A DNA stretch of 64,000 nucleotides from an uncultured Clostridia bacterium (GCA_947627045.1 CANQUM010000001.1:62001-126000), one strand, 5' to 3'; positions 1 to 10,177 are shown, counted from the first letter of the stretch. Numbers and translations are program-made. The notes: generated from the letters alone by a model not told the origin.

Positions 1-980
1 ATATACAGTCTATGCTCAATGTTCCTGCAGAGGATATAAAGGGCAGCGTTGCTCAGGCTGTTGAGCTGGAGAAAGCAGGATGTGAGATAATCCGTGCGGC
101 AATACCCGATATGAGTGCGGTCAGACTAATTCCGGCAATAAAGAAAGAAATATCAGTACCGCTGGTTGCGGATATTCATTTTGATTATAAGTTGGCGATT
201 GAAGCGGCATATGCCGGCGTAGACAAGATAAGGATAAATCCCGGTAATATAGGCGGAATGGAAAATGTTAAGGCGGTTGCCAATGCTTGCCGAACTAGGG
301 AGATTCCCATAAGAATCGGAGTAAATTCAGGCTCGTTGGAAAAGGAACTGCTAGCCGAATACGGCTCTCCCACGCCGGAGGCTTTGGTAAAAAGCGCTTT
401 AAACCATGCTAAGACGCTCGAAGCTGTTGACTTTGACGATATAGTTATTTCAATTAAATCATCAGATGTTAAAACAATGGTATCAGCTTACAGACTTTTA
501 GCTGAAAAGTGTGGCTATCCTCTGCATTTGGGAGTTACGGAAGCAGGAACGGAGAGATTAGGGATTATAAAATCAGCTGTTGGGATAGGCTCTCTTTTGC
601 TTGACGGTATAGGCGAAACTATAAGAGTTTCGCTTACAGACAGCCCTGTTAAAGAAGTTTACGCCGCTAAGGATATTTTGAAGGCGATCGGTATGGGAAG
701 CGGTGTAAAGATCGTGTCTTGTCCAACCTGCGGAAGAACCAAAATCGATTTGATTTCACTAGCTAAAGAGGTTGAGGAGCGAACTAAAAATATAACCAAG
801 AACATAACCGTCGCTGTTATGGGCTGTGTCGTGAACGGTCCTGGCGAGGCAAGAGAGGCGGATATAGGAGTTGCAGGCGGAGACGGGAAAGCAGTGTTGT
901 TTAAAAAAGGTAAAAAACTTTACACTGTTGATGAATCAAAAGCATTAGACGCTTTGATAGATGAGATAGACAAACTTTGA
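1..980 (+). CDS. ispG: 4-hydroxy-3-methylbut-2-enyl diphosphate synthase, 5' partial
   Basis: IspG (GcpE) is the iron-sulfur enzyme of the penultimate step of the MEP isoprenoid pathway, making HMBPP from methylerythritol cyclodiphosphate. The open frame runs through the left edge: the codons before the first ATG at position 12 read I-Q-S, matching the family's V/I-Q-S-M start region, so that ATG is internal and only a short N-terminus is missing. The TIM-barrel part is intact. The C-terminal [4Fe-4S] ligands are visible in SCPTCGR and in MGCVVNGPGEA. polC follows after 74 nt on the same strand. No terminator is seen between them, so co-transcription is possible. Identification is firm. Confidence 0.95.
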   Translation, partial: IQSMLNVPAEDIKGSVAQAVELEKAGCEIIRAAIPDMSAVRLIPAIKKEISVPLVADIHFDYKLAIEAAYAGVDKIRINPGNIGGMENVKAVANACRTREIPIRIGVNSGSLEKELLAEYGSPTPEALVKSALNHAKTLEAVDFDDIVISIKSSDVKTMVSAYRLLAEKCGYPLHLGVTEAGTERLGIIKSAVGIGSLLLDGIGETIRVSLTDSPVKEVYAAKDILKAIGMGSGVKIVSCPTCGRTKIDLISLAKEVEERTKNITKNITVAVMGCVVNGPGEAREADIGVAGGDGKAVLFKKGKKLYTVDESKALDALIDEIDKL

Positions 981-1054
981 CAGATGAATAAATAAGTGCA
1001 TTTTTACGCACAGAAACGGGGGACAGGCTTGAATGATTTCAAGCTGTAAGAAAA

Positions 1055-4000
1055 ATGGAACAGCATTATATTGGCAATTTTTTTGAAGAATATAAAAACA
1101 TAATTCCAAGTGAAATGGAAAACGGCAGAATACTAAAGCTTGTTTTGTCTGATAATTACAGTACGATGAAGATTACCGCTGCATTTGACAGGCTTATTAG
1201 CTATGAAACAGTTAAAAAGTTTGAGAACGATTTGAAAAATGCTCTTCAAATGTCAGGAGTTACTTTGGAAATCAAGTATACTCCTGATATGTTCAGCGCT
1301 GATTATTTTTCTGAAATTATCAAATTACTAAAAGACAGATTTTCAGTAGTAAACGGTTTTTTTGACGATGCAGGTGTTACATATGATGATAATAACAGTG
1401 AGCTTAAAATTGAACTTAAATCGGGCGGCTTCAGTCTTTTGCAGAAGGCCGGGGTCGAGAATGCTTTGTCAAAATTGATTTTTGAACTTTTTTCAAAGAA
1501 TATAAAGCTGGTCTTTGGAGGGGTTCTCCGCACTGATAAGGAAGAACACGAGAAGTTATATTCTGAAGCGGTTTCCAATATACCGCTGCCTGAATATATT
1601 CCTCCGAAAGAGATTAAGTCAGATTCGTCAGAAAACGAATTTTCTGTTTTCGATATAGACTTTTCTGAAAGCTATTTAGACGGAAGCGGTGCAAAGCTTC
1701 TTCTTGGCAAGATAATAAAGCCTGAGAATACACTAACTCCTCTAAGTGAACTGAATATTGACAGTGGCAGTGCTGTAATATGGGGTGATGTTTTTCAGAT
1801 TAACACAAGAGAAACGAAATCGGGAATGTTGATAGCAGTTCTTTATATTACAGATTATACAAATTCATGTGCTGTTAAACTGCTGGGTTCTGCGAATAAA
1901 CGGGCAAGACTGCAAAAGAACAGACTTGAGGCTATGCTTGATGAAATGAAAAAGGGAACAACAATAGTTCTTTCAGGATCGCTTGAAGAAGACGACTATG
2001 ACCATAAAGAGTATTTTATTCCAAATGATATAATGACTATACATAAAAATGTAAAGACGGATAAAAGTGAAGTCAAGCGTGTAGAGCTCCATTGCCATAC
2101 AAATATGTCAGCAATGGATGCTGTTTCTCCTGCTGATAAGATAGTAAACAAGGCTTACTCATGGGGACACAAAGCTATCGCAATCACCGATCACGGTGTA
2201 ATGCAGGGATGCCCTGACGCTATGTATGCTGTTGATAAAATACGAAAGGACGGCGGAGATTTCAAGCTGATTTACGGCATAGAGGCTTATCAGGTAAACA
2301 GCGACACGTTAGATCAAAGTTCGATAAAAAAGCCGTATCATCAGATTATTTTGGCTAAAAACAAAACAGGACTTAAAAATCTCTACAAGCTCGTCTCCGA
2401 TTCTAATTTAAAGTATTTCTATAAAAGACCGAGAATACCAAAGCAGGAGCTTATAAAGCACAGAGACGGACTTCTTGTGGGAAGTGCCTGCGAGATGGGC
2501 GAACTGATTCAGAATTATCTTGAGGGAAAACCCCGTGATGAACTTGCAGAGATTGCAAAATTCTATGATTATCTTGAGATACAGTCAATAGAAAACAACA
2601 GGTTTATGCTAAGAAGCGACCGTGATGTTTATAAAAACATAAGAACAGAAGAACAGCTTAAAGATATAAATAAATTTGTTGTAGAGCTCGGTGAAGAACT
2701 GGGAATACCTGTTGTAGCAACAGGCGACGTGCATTTTCTCGAGGAGGGGGACGCAGCATTTCGTGCGATTTTGCAGGCAGGTCAGGGGTACCCTGATGCA
2801 GATTTTCAGGCACCGCTGTATTTGAAAACCACTGATGAAATGCTCGCTGAGTTTTCTGAATACTTAGGCGAGGAAAAGGCTTATGAGGTTGTTGTTACAA
2901 ATTCAAATAAAATAGCTGATATGACAGACCCGGAATTAAGAGCTTTTCCAAAGGGAACATTTACTCCGCACATCGAAGGCGCTGAAGAAGAACTTACTGA
3001 GATTTGCTGGAATAGAGCAAAAGAGATTTACGGTGATCCTGTTCCGGAAATTGTTGATAAGCGTTTGCAGCGTGAGCTTGATTCAATTATCAAGCACGGT
3101 TTTGCAGTATTGTATATTATTGCTCAGAAGCTGGTTGCAAATTCGGTCGAGAATGGTTATCAGGTTGGTTCAAGAGGTTCTGTAGGCTCGTCGTTTGTAG
3201 CTTCAATGGCGGGCATTTCGGAGGTAAATCCGCTTGTTCCGCACTATGTTTGTCCAAACTGTAAATATTGCGAATTCATAACCGACGGAACTGTAGGCTC
3301 CGGATTTGATTTGCCGCCAAAGGCTTGTCCTGAATGCGGCACTGATATGCACCGTGACGGACATGATATTCCATTTGAAACATTTCTGGGCTTTCATGGA
3401 GATAAATCACCTGATATTGACTTGAATTTCTCGGGAGAATATCAGTCTAGAGCGCATAAATATACAGAGGAGCTTTTCGGTTCTGACCACGTTTTTAAGG
3501 CGGGAACTATATCAGGTGTAGCTGATAAAACTGCTTACGGATATGTTATGAAATATTTAGATGAGCGTGGCAGAAAAGCAAACCCTGCCGAGATTCAGAG
3601 GCTTGTAAACGGATGCACCGGCATAAAGCGTACAACGGGTCAGCATCCTGGCGGAATGGTAGTTATTCCGGCTGAATATGAAGTATATGATTTCACGCCT
3701 GTTCAGCACCCAGCAGAAAAAACGGACAGTGATATTGTTACAACACACTTTGATTTTAACTCTCTTCATGATACCATATTAAAGTTAGACGAGCTCGGAC
3801 ACGATGTTCCGACGCTGTATAAGCATTTAGAGGATATGACAGGCTGTGATGTAACAAAGATACCTATGTCTGACGATAAAGTGTATTCGCTCTTTACATC
3901 TACAGAGGCGTTGGGTGTTAAGCCAGAACAGATCTTTGTCGAGACGGGAACGCTTGGTATACCGGAAATGGGAACGCCTTTTGTTCGGCAAATGCTTTTG

Positions 4001-4843
4001 GACGCACAGCCTAAAAATTTCTCCGATCTTCTACAAATCTCAGGGCTTTCTCACGGTACTGATGTTTGGCTCGGCAACGCTCAGGAGCTTATCAAAAACG
4101 GCGTTTGTGATATTTCCCAGGTAATAGGAACTCGAGACAGCATTATGACAAAGCTGATTTATTACGGAGTAGATCCGTCTCTTTCGTTTAAGATTATGGA
4201 GATCACCAGAAAGGGTAAAGCTCCTAAGCTGCTCACTGAGGAAATGAAACAGGAAATGCGTGATAATAATGTACCCGAATGGTTTATAGAAAGCTGTCTG
4301 AAGATTAAATATATGTTCCCGAAAGCTCACGCTGCGGCATATGTAACGGCAGCTATTCGTCTTTGCTGGTTTAAGGTGTACAAGCCTCTTGAATTTTATG
4401 CGGCGTTATTTACTGTTAGAGGTGAGGATTTTGACGCTGAAACCGCAATTAAAGGTGAAGCGGCAGTAAAGCACAAAATTCAGGAACTTCAAATCAAGGC
4501 TGAAAAAACTGCAAAGGAGGAGGGAACTCTTGATACTCTTATGCTCATTAATGAGATGATGTCAAGAGGATTTGAATTTTTGCCTGTGGATATTTTCAAA
4601 TCTCACGCAACCGTTTATAAAATTGAAGATGGAAAGCTGAGACTTCCGTTCTGTTCTATAAACGGAGTAGGAACCAATGCATCAAAGAGCATTTATGAAA
4701 AGGCACAGAACGGCGATTTTATATCTGTTGAGGAGTTTGCAAATCAAAGCGGTGTTTCAAAGACTGTTATTGAAACGCTTAAAGACATAGGTGCATTTGG
4801 AGATATTCCTGAAAGCAATCAGTTTTCTTTGTTTACTATGTAA
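1055..4843 (+). CDS. polC: DNA polymerase III PolC-type alpha subunit lacking the DnaQ-like exonuclease domain
   Basis: Replicative polymerase of low-GC Gram-positives. At 1262 aa it is about 180 aa shorter than typical PolC (~1440). Order seen: N-terminal domain, OB fold (about 220-335), PHP domain from about 343, zinc finger (CPNCKYC and CPEC), palm with [12 protein letters not shown], and a C-terminal clamp-binding peptide QFSLF. In usual PolC the 3'-5' exonuclease (DxETTG) is inserted inside the PHP domain. Here YGIEAYQVN (about 407-415) runs within ten residues into KKPYHQIIL, so the exonuclease is absent without a frameshift. PHP metal ligands remain: H346, H348, D379/H380, E410, H429, a Cys in GSAC and D/H in GDVHF. 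No strong ribosome binding site precedes the ATG, so the exact start is less certain than the identity. Confidence 0.95.
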   Translation: MEQHYIGNFFEEYKNIIPSEMENGRILKLVLSDNYSTMKITAAFDRLISYETVKKFENDLKNALQMSGVTLEIKYTPDMFSADYFSEIIKLLKDRFSVVNGFFDDAGVTYDDNNSELKIELKSGGFSLLQKAGVENALSKLIFELFSKNIKLVFGGVLRTDKEEHEKLYSEAVSNIPLPEYIPPKEIKSDSSENEFSVFDIDFSESYLDGSGAKLLLGKIIKPENTLTPLSELNIDSGSAVIWGDVFQINTRETKSGMLIAVLYITDYTNSCAVKLLGSANKRARLQKNRLEAMLDEMKKGTTIVLSGSLEEDDYDHKEYFIPNDIMTIHKNVKTDKSEVKRVELHCHTNMSAMDAVSPADKIVNKAYSWGHKAIAITDHGVMQGCPDAMYAVDKIRKDGGDFKLIYGIEAYQVNSDTLDQSSIKKPYHQIILAKNKTGLKNLYKLVSDSNLKYFYKRPRIPKQELIKHRDGLLVGSACEMGELIQNYLEGKPRDELAEIAKFYDYLEIQSIENNRFMLRSDRDVYKNIRTEEQLKDINKFVVELGEELGIPVVATGDVHFLEEGDAAFRAILQAGQGYPDADFQAPLYLKTTDEMLAEFSEYLGEEKAYEVVVTNSNKIADMTDPELRAFPKGTFTPHIEGAEEELTEICWNRAKEIYGDPVPEIVDKRLQRELDSIIKHGFAVLYIIAQKLVANSVENGYQVGSRGSVGSSFVASMAGISEVNPLVPHYVCPNCKYCEFITDGTVGSGFDLPPKACPECGTDMHRDGHDIPFETFLGFHGDKSPDIDLNFSGEYQSRAHKYTEELFGSDHVFKAGTISGVADKTAYGYVMKYLDERGRKANPAEIQRLVNGCTGIKRTTGQHPGGMVVIPAEYEVYDFTPVQHPAEKTDSDIVTTHFDFNSLHDTILKLDELGHDVPTLYKHLEDMTGCDVTKIPMSDDKVYSLFTSTEALGVKPEQIFVETGTLGIPEMGTPFVRQMLLDAQPKNFSDLLQISGLSHGTDVWLGNAQELIKNGVCDISQVIGTRDSIMTKLIYYGVDPSLSFKIMEITRKGKAPKLLTEEMKQEMRDNNVPEWFIESCLKIKYMFPKAHAAAYVTAAIRLCWFKVYKPLEFYAALFTVRGEDFDAETAIKGEAAVKHKIQELQIKAEKTAKEEGTLDTLMLINEMMSRGFEFLPVDIFKSHATVYKIEDGKLRLPFCSINGVGTNASKSIYEKAQNGDFISVEEFANQSGVSKTVIETLKDIGAFGDIPESNQFSLFTM

Positions 4844-5163
4844 CACCGTTGAGCCGGCGGAGGCTCTGCCACCTTTGGAAAGTTTGTAAAATGTTATAGT
4901 TTGTTCAACGGCGGGCTAACACTTAGTGTAAAGAGGTTAGAAGCAAGATACTAACGATTAAACTTAGCTATAATGATAAATTCTTGCATCTTGACTCTGG
5001 TTTCTTGCTTCTAAGAAGGCAGATCGGGGTAGTTGATAATAGACAATGTATAATTGACAATGGGACTAAAAGTTTTCGGTCAAGCCTATGAACTACGGTT
5101 TGATCGTCGAGCCGGCGGCAGCTTGTTGGATTGTAAACTAACTGTGAACTTTTATTAATGCTG
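4844..5163. repeat. Non-coding repeat-rich intergenic stretch between polC and hisZ
   Basis: No credible coding frame is present. It holds a small stem (GAGCC 4851-4855 with GGCTC 4862-4866), the motif gagccggcgg twice (4851 and about 5109), and a 10-bp inverted repeat, AGAAGCAAGA at 4939-4948 with TCTTGCTTCT at 5003-5012. A run of ttgataat / gacaat / aattgacaat units at about 5033-5061 resembles the sequence at about 37569-37600. It looks like degenerate extragenic repeats rather than a gene. Confidence 0.4.
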
Positions 5164-5192
5164 TTGACAAAGTAATTTTACTGTGGTATTAT
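5164..5192 (+). promoter_or_regulatory. Promoter of the histidine operon
   Basis: TTGACA at 5164-5169 and TATTAT at 5187-5192 are separated by exactly 17 bp. The predicted start near 5199 leaves a leader of about 95 nt before hisZ. The core resembles the two tRNA-Leu promoters in this window, with TTGACAAA and a TG extension before the -10. Confidence 0.75.
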
Positions 5193-5209
5193 GCTAATAA
5201 ATTAGCGTG

Positions 5210-5234
5210 TTATCACTTTATCACGACAAAGTGA
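5210..5234 (+). promoter_or_regulatory. Inverted repeat in the his operon leader, possible operator
   Basis: TCACTTT (5213-5219) and AAAGTGA (5228-5234) form a perfect 7-bp inverted repeat with an 8-nt centre, 20-40 nt downstream of the -10. The word TTATCAC also occurs twice in tandem (5210-5216 and 5218-5224). The position suits a repressor site or a leader hairpin. The leader is too short for a T-box and no T-box core is seen. Function is inferred. Confidence 0.35.
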
Positions 5235-5292
5235 ATTAAAATATAACTGACAAGGTTACTAATAATAAAAATATATATTTTATGGAGTGAAT

Positions 5293-6489
5293 ATGGAAAG
5301 ATATGATTTGATAACCCCGGAGGGTACTAAGGATCTGCTCTTTGACGAGTGTCTGTCAAGAAGGGCGGTTGAGAACAAGTTTGCAGAGATTTTTCAGTCT
5401 CGGGGCTATAGTGAGGTAGTAACGACGGGAATTGAATTTTATGATGTTTTCAACAAAGGCTCAAGAACAATTCCTCAGGAGCAGTTGTATAAGCTCGTTG
5501 ATTCTAAGGGAAGACTGCTTGCTATGCGTCCTGATTCTACAATTCCTATTGCAAGACTTGTTGCCACACGTCTTAAAGACGCTGAGATGCCACTGAGATT
5601 GTATTATATTCAGACAACCTATGAGAACAACGCTTTGCTTAAAGGCCATTCTGATGAGATTGTGCAGGCAGGTATTGAGCTTATCGGTTCTGACTCTAGA
5701 AAAGCAGATTTTGAAGTTTTGTCAACTGCTATTGAGACCCTTACGGCTTTTGAGAAAGATAAATTCCGTCTTGAAATTGGAACGATTGGATTTTTCAGAG
5801 AGCTAATTTCAAAGTTGGATATTGATGAACACACAGCAGAGGAAATCAGGTATCTGATACTTAACAAGAACTACCCTGCGCTTAACGATTTGCTTGATGG
5901 AATAGGCGACAGCGGGGCTGCAAGAGCGTTAAAGCAGCTTCCCAGACTGTTCGGAGGGGAAGAGGTATTTGAACGTGCGTCAAAGCTGTTCTCCGATGAA
6001 AAGACTGAGAGAATTCTCTCAGATTTGAAATATGTATATAATTCACTGTCTAAGCTGGGATATGAGGGTAAAATAATTGTTGATCTCGGAACGGTAAACA
6101 GAGTAGACTATTACACGGGTATAGTTTTCAGAGGCTATCTTGAGGGAATAGGCGAGCCTGTTTTATCTGGCGGACGGTATAATAAGCTGATTTCTGAATT
6201 CGGTTTTGACGCAGCCGCAACAGGCTTTGCAATAAATGTAAACGCCGTTTCATCACTATTGCTTAAAAGTGAAAATGTACCTAAAACAAAGGTTGCAGAC
6301 GCAATAGTTTTCGGTGAGAGTGAAAATGCGTTAAAGGCTGTTGCCTATTCAAATGCTTTGGTAAAAAGCGGAATGACGGTTGAAAACTCACTTTTTGAAA
6401 CCCTTGAAGAAACTAAGGAATATGCAATTAAAAAGGGAATATCAAAGTTATATGTAGTATCTGATGATATTATGGAGATAGATTTATAA
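5293..6489 (+). CDS. hisZ: ATP phosphoribosyltransferase regulatory subunit HisZ
   Basis: HisZ is a catalytically inactive paralogue of the class II histidyl-tRNA synthetase core. It pairs with short-form HisG to make the first enzyme of histidine synthesis and mediates feedback control. The 398-aa protein opens with the HisRS-like TPEGTKDLL and has RPDSTIPIAR (motif 2 region) and SGGRYNKL (motif 3 region). It lacks the synthetase's C-terminal anticodon-binding domain. An in-frame GTG at 5287 overlaps the GGAG at 5284-5287, so I chose the ATG at 5293, five bases after that site. It is the first gene of the his operon, and the partner hisG follows. Confidence 0.93.
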   Translation: MERYDLITPEGTKDLLFDECLSRRAVENKFAEIFQSRGYSEVVTTGIEFYDVFNKGSRTIPQEQLYKLVDSKGRLLAMRPDSTIPIARLVATRLKDAEMPLRLYYIQTTYENNALLKGHSDEIVQAGIELIGSDSRKADFEVLSTAIETLTAFEKDKFRLEIGTIGFFRELISKLDIDEHTAEEIRYLILNKNYPALNDLLDGIGDSGAARALKQLPRLFGGEEVFERASKLFSDEKTERILSDLKYVYNSLSKLGYEGKIIVDLGTVNRVDYYTGIVFRGYLEGIGEPVLSGGRYNKLISEFGFDAAATGFAINVNAVSSLLLKSENVPKTKVADAIVFGESENALKAVAYSNALVKSGMTVENSLFETLEETKEYAIKKGISKLYVVSDDIMEIDL

Positions 6490-6561
6490 GGGTTATATAT
6501 TTTTAGTTTTGATTTGGTGAGATTCTGTTTTTATAAATCGGAAAGGAAAGTTAATATAAAT

Positions 6562-7191
6562 ATGAGTAAGCCTATAAGAATTGCTCTGACAAAGGGCAGA
6601 CTTGAAAAGGATACAGTCGGGATTTTGGAAAAAATCGGCTTTGACTGTACAGCCGTGAGAGAAAAGGGAAGAAAGCTGATACTTCCTATTCCCGACGCCA
6701 ATTTAGAGGTCGTGCTTGCTAAGGCAAACGACGTTATTACATATGTTGAGCACGGCGTATGCGATATGGGTGTTGTAGGAAAAGATACCATTATGGAAAT
6801 GGGAGGTTCATTTTTTGAACTGGTCGATTTAGGCTTTGGCAGATGCAGGTTTGCACTTGCAACTAAAAAGGGCTCAGGCTTCTATGGCGGATACGATATA
6901 AAAACTATAGCTACTAAATACCCTAATGTTGCAAGGAGTTATTTCAAAGCAAAGGGTATGGATTTAGAAATAGTAAAAATAGAGGGTTCTGTAGAGCTTG
7001 CACCTTTGCTGGAGTTATCTGACGGCATAGTTGATATTGTTGAGACGGGAACAACCTTAAAGGAAAACGGTCTTGAGGTCATAGAGGATATTGCTCCTAT
7101 TTCGGCAAGGCTGATTGTAAATACTGTCAGTATGAAGCTGAGACAGACGGAAATTGAAAAGCTGGTTTCGCTTTTTGAGAGCAATTTATAA
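6562..7191 (+). CDS. hisG: ATP phosphoribosyltransferase catalytic subunit, short form
   Basis: HisG condenses ATP and PRPP to phosphoribosyl-ATP, the committed step of histidine synthesis. At 209 aa it is the short form, which lacks the C-terminal regulatory domain and requires HisZ, encoded just upstream. Seen: ALTKGRL near the N-terminus, and DIVETGTTLKENGL, the PRPP-binding loop, near residue 160. An open frame extends upstream to 6514, but conserved sequence begins at MSKPIRIAL, and AAAGGAAAG at 6542-6550 precedes the ATG at 6562. A GNAT gene, not hisD, comes next. Confidence 0.95.
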   Translation: MSKPIRIALTKGRLEKDTVGILEKIGFDCTAVREKGRKLILPIPDANLEVVLAKANDVITYVEHGVCDMGVVGKDTIMEMGGSFFELVDLGFGRCRFALATKKGSGFYGGYDIKTIATKYPNVARSYFKAKGMDLEIVKIEGSVELAPLLELSDGIVDIVETGTTLKENGLEVIEDIAPISARLIVNTVSMKLRQTEIEKLVSLFESNL

Positions 7192-7254
7192 AACATTTTT
7201 TAAAATTGTGTTGCTGAGAAAATAAACTAAATCGGGATTCATAAAGGGGTCTGT

Positions 7255-7707
7255 ATGATAGAAATTTTCCCTATGTCCCAAGGACATAAATATTGGAATG
7301 AAACCTTTTCACTGGCTGCAAATTGCTCATGGAAAGCAGGTTCTTATTTAGCTGAAAAAATGATTAATAATGAATTTTCCGAATGGGAAAAGGTGTTTGC
7401 TGCTTGTGTAGACGAAAAAGTAGTAGGCTTTTGTACGCTCACTGAGAAGGACGAGTTGTCTCCAAGGTATGAATTTAAACCACTTATAGGATTTGTTTTT
7501 GTTGACGAACAATATCGAGGTAAAAGATTATCAGAATTAATGCTAAAAAGTGCAGCTTCCTATGCACTTGAGTTGGGGTATCAAAAAGTATATATTATGA
7601 GTGGTGAGATTGGGTTATATGAAAAATACGGTTTTGTAAAACTGGGTGATTATGAAACAATATATGGCACAATTGATCAACTTTTTGTTAAGTCAACATT
7701 ATTATGA
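7255..7707 (+). CDS. GNAT-family N-acetyltransferase inside the his operon
   Basis: A single-domain GNAT acetyltransferase of 150 aa. The acetyl-CoA motif A is visible as VFVDEQYRGKRLSELML (about residues 82-98), a Q-x-x-G-K variant of the usual Q/R-x-x-G-x-G/A, followed by LYEKYGFVKLG, the common motif B ending. The substrate cannot be read from sequence. It is co-directional, 63 nt after hisG and 93 nt before hisD, with no terminator or new promoter evident, so it is probably transcribed with the his genes. It is not a standard his gene. It may act on an amino acid or intermediate, or be an unrelated insertion. Confidence 0.85.
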   Translation: MIEIFPMSQGHKYWNETFSLAANCSWKAGSYLAEKMINNEFSEWEKVFAACVDEKVVGFCTLTEKDELSPRYEFKPLIGFVFVDEQYRGKRLSELMLKSAASYALELGYQKVYIMSGEIGLYEKYGFVKLGDYETIYGTIDQLFVKSTLL

Positions 7708-7772
7708 GATAAAGTCTAATTTGTTGAAGAAACACTTTGGTAAATAGAGAGAAAATAATTAATAATGTGAGA

Positions 7773-7800
7773 GGAGGAACGCTCTTAAAGGAGCGATTAT
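7773..7800 (+). promoter_or_regulatory. Translation initiation region of hisD with hairpin and two Shine-Dalgarno sites
   Basis: A strong GGAGG (7773-7777) is followed by an inverted repeat CGCTC (7780-7784) / GAGCG (7791-7795) whose 3' arm overlaps a second site, AAAGGAG, at correct spacing from the ATG at 7801. The stem could partly hide the proximal site while the distal site stays free. The structure is seen; a regulatory role is inference. Confidence 0.35.
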
Positions 7801-9090
7801 ATGAGTATAAAGACGATTTACGCTAACGGTAAGGATGAGGTCGAATTTTTAAAACAGGTCGCTGACCGAAACGGCGAAACAGATAGAAAGGTTACTGAAA
7901 TAGTAAGCGAGATCATTGAAAATGTTAGGACAAACGGAGATAGGGCTGTAAACGACTATACGGTCAAGTTTGACGGAAAAGCACCGGAGTATTATGAAGT
8001 TCCTAGAGACGTTATAAACGACGCTCTGACTGAGGCTGACCCTGCTTTTGTTGAGGCTTTGTTGAATGCACAGGAAAACATTGCAGATTTCCACAATAAA
8101 CAGAAGTCGCAGAGCTTTGTTGATACTAAGGAAAACGGAGTTATACTCGGACAGAGAGTAAGAGGCTTAGAGCGTGTAGGACTGTATGTTCCGGGCGGTA
8201 CGGCTGCTTATCCGTCATCAGTTCTAATGAATGCTATTCCTGCGAAAATCGCAGGTGTTAAAGAAATTATAATGGTTACTCCTCCGCTTAAAGACGGAAC
8301 ACCTAACAAAGATATTCTTGTTGCTGCTGCAATATGCGGCGTAGACAGAGTATTTTTGACAGGCGGTGCTCAGGCGGTTGCGGCACTAGCGTTCGGAACG
8401 GAGACAATCCCAAAGGTTGACAAGATTGTAGGTCCTGGAAATATATTTGTTGCAACGGCTAAGAAAATTTTATACGGAACGGTAGATATTGATATGATAG
8501 CAGGTCCTAGCGAGATTTTGGTCATTGCTGATGAGAGTGCCAATCCTAAATTTGTTGCGGCTGATTTGATGAGTCAGGCAGAGCACGATAGAATTGCTTC
8601 GGCTATTCTGGTTACAACAAGCGAAAGACTTGCGAATGATGTTAAAACTGAATTAGAGCGACAAATGAAAGAGCTTTCGAGAAAAGAAATAATTGATGAG
8701 TCTTTAACAGGCTTCGGAGCGATAATTATATGTGATTCTAAGGATAAGGCAGTACAGCTTGCAAATGACCTTGCACCTGAACACTTAGAGGTATTGTTTG
8801 AAAATCCATTGGAGTATATAGGAAAACTTGACAATGCAGGCTCGGTGTTTTTGGGTTCATATGCTCCCGAGCCTTTGGGAGATTACTATGCAGGACCAAA
8901 TCATGTTCTGCCTACAAGCGGTACGGCAAGGTTTTCGTCTCCGCTGTCGGTAAACAGTTTTGAAAAGCGTTCCAGCTTTATATATTACACTGAGGACGCA
9001 TTATTTAAAGCGAAGGACGATATTGTTCAGATAGCTGAAAGAGAGGGGCTTACTGCTCACGCTAATGCAGTCAAAGTGAGATTTGAATAA
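7801..9090 (+). CDS. hisD: Histidinol dehydrogenase
   Basis: HisD is the zinc-dependent NAD+ enzyme that oxidises L-histidinol to L-histidine in two steps, the end of the pathway. The 429-aa protein is full length. Family landmarks include [17 protein letters not shown], the segment [25 protein letters not shown], the AEHD zinc and catalytic region, LAPEHLEV, and GPNHVLPT near the C-terminus. hisC follows after 13 nt. Confidence 0.97.
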   Translation: MSIKTIYANGKDEVEFLKQVADRNGETDRKVTEIVSEIIENVRTNGDRAVNDYTVKFDGKAPEYYEVPRDVINDALTEADPAFVEALLNAQENIADFHNKQKSQSFVDTKENGVILGQRVRGLERVGLYVPGGTAAYPSSVLMNAIPAKIAGVKEIIMVTPPLKDGTPNKDILVAAAICGVDRVFLTGGAQAVAALAFGTETIPKVDKIVGPGNIFVATAKKILYGTVDIDMIAGPSEILVIADESANPKFVAADLMSQAEHDRIASAILVTTSERLANDVKTELERQMKELSRKEIIDESLTGFGAIIICDSKDKAVQLANDLAPEHLEVLFENPLEYIGKLDNAGSVFLGSYAPEPLGDYYAGPNHVLPTSGTARFSSPLSVNSFEKRSSFIYYTEDALFKAKDDIVQIAEREGLTAHANAVKVRFE

Positions 9091-9103
9091 AGGAAAGTTT
9101 GTA

Positions 9104-10162
9104 ATGAGAAATTGGGAGAAGAATATAAGAAGGGTTTGTCCTTATGTTCCGGGAGAACAGCCTAAAGAGAAGGACATAATAAAACTTAACACCAATGAAA
9201 ACCCATATCCTCCTGCTAAGGGAGTTATGAAGGCTTTGAAGGATTATAATGCCGATAATTTAAGGCTTTATCCTGATCCTTCGTCTTATAAACTTGTTAA
9301 AGCTCTTGCTGAAAGGTATGGCGTGAAGTCTTCGCAGATATTTGTAGGCGTTGGCTCTGACGACGTTATCTCTATGGCTTTTATGACTTTCTTTAATTCG
9401 GATAAGCCGATTATTTTTCCTGATATAACATATTCTTTTTACGACGTCTGGGCAGAGGTTTATAAAATTCCTTATGAAACAAAACCGCTTGATGAGAATT
9501 TTAAAATAAATGAAAATGATTATATCTGTGATAACGGAGGAATTATTTTTCCAAATCCAAATGCGCCTACGGGAGTTTATGAGGACCTTGATAAGATAGA
9601 AAAAATTTTAAAGGCAAATCCTGACGTTATAGTTATGATTGATGAAGCATATATAGATTTCGGGGGGGCAAGCTGTATACCTCTTTTGAAAAAGTATGAT
9701 AATTTGCTTGTTATTCAGACCTTTTCAAAATCACGCTCATTAGCGGGAGCAAGAATAGGCTTTGCTGTCGGCAATGAAAGGTTAATTAAGTGTCTGAATG
9801 ACGTAAAGTTTTCTGTAAATTCTTACACTATGAACAGCCTTACTCAAAAGATCGGCATTGAGGCTGTTAAAGATGAAAGCTATTTTAAAGAAACTACGAA
9901 CAGAATTATAAAAACAAGGGAAAGAACGAAGAAGAAATTAATAAAGCTAGGATTTGAATTCCCTGACTCAAAGAGCAATTTTATATTTGCATCTCACCCA
10001 AATAAGCCTGCAAGTGAGATATTTTATGAGCTTAAAATGAGAAAGATTTATGTACGCTATTGGGATAAGCCTAGAATCAATAATTATCTGAGAATTACAA
10101 TAGGTACTGACGAAGAGATGAATATGCTTTTTGAAGCTTTAGAAGAAATATTAAGGAAATAA
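9104..10162 (+). CDS. hisC: Histidinol-phosphate aminotransferase
   Basis: PLP-dependent fold-type I aminotransferase of 352 aa that converts imidazole acetol phosphate to histidinol phosphate. Seen: KLNTNENPYPP at the N-terminus, FPNPNAPTG, the DEAYIDFGG strand that binds the PLP ring nitrogen, and the Schiff-base lysine in TFSKSRSLAGARIG. The frame opens earlier with a TTG at 9083 overlapping hisD, but AGGAAAG at 9091-9097 places the start at ATG 9104. No histidinol-phosphatase gene is found in the operon, so that step must be encoded elsewhere. Confidence 0.95.
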   Translation: MRNWEKNIRRVCPYVPGEQPKEKDIIKLNTNENPYPPAKGVMKALKDYNADNLRLYPDPSSYKLVKALAERYGVKSSQIFVGVGSDDVISMAFMTFFNSDKPIIFPDITYSFYDVWAEVYKIPYETKPLDENFKINENDYICDNGGIIFPNPNAPTGVYEDLDKIEKILKANPDVIVMIDEAYIDFGGASCIPLLKKYDNLLVIQTFSKSRSLAGARIGFAVGNERLIKCLNDVKFSVNSYTMNSLTQKIGIEAVKDESYFKETTNRIIKTRERTKKKLIKLGFEFPDSKSNFIFASHPNKPASEIFYELKMRKIYVRYWDKPRINNYLRITIGTDEEMNMLFEALEEILRK

Positions 10163-10177
10163 ATACGGAGGGTTATT

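Noticed and set aside
4844-5163. Possible coding gene in the polC-hisZ gap
   Set aside because: All frames are broken by stops; only short repeats are visible.
5193-5292. T-box riboswitch upstream of the his operon
   Set aside because: The leader is under 100 nt and has no T-box core or terminator; only a small inverted repeat is present.
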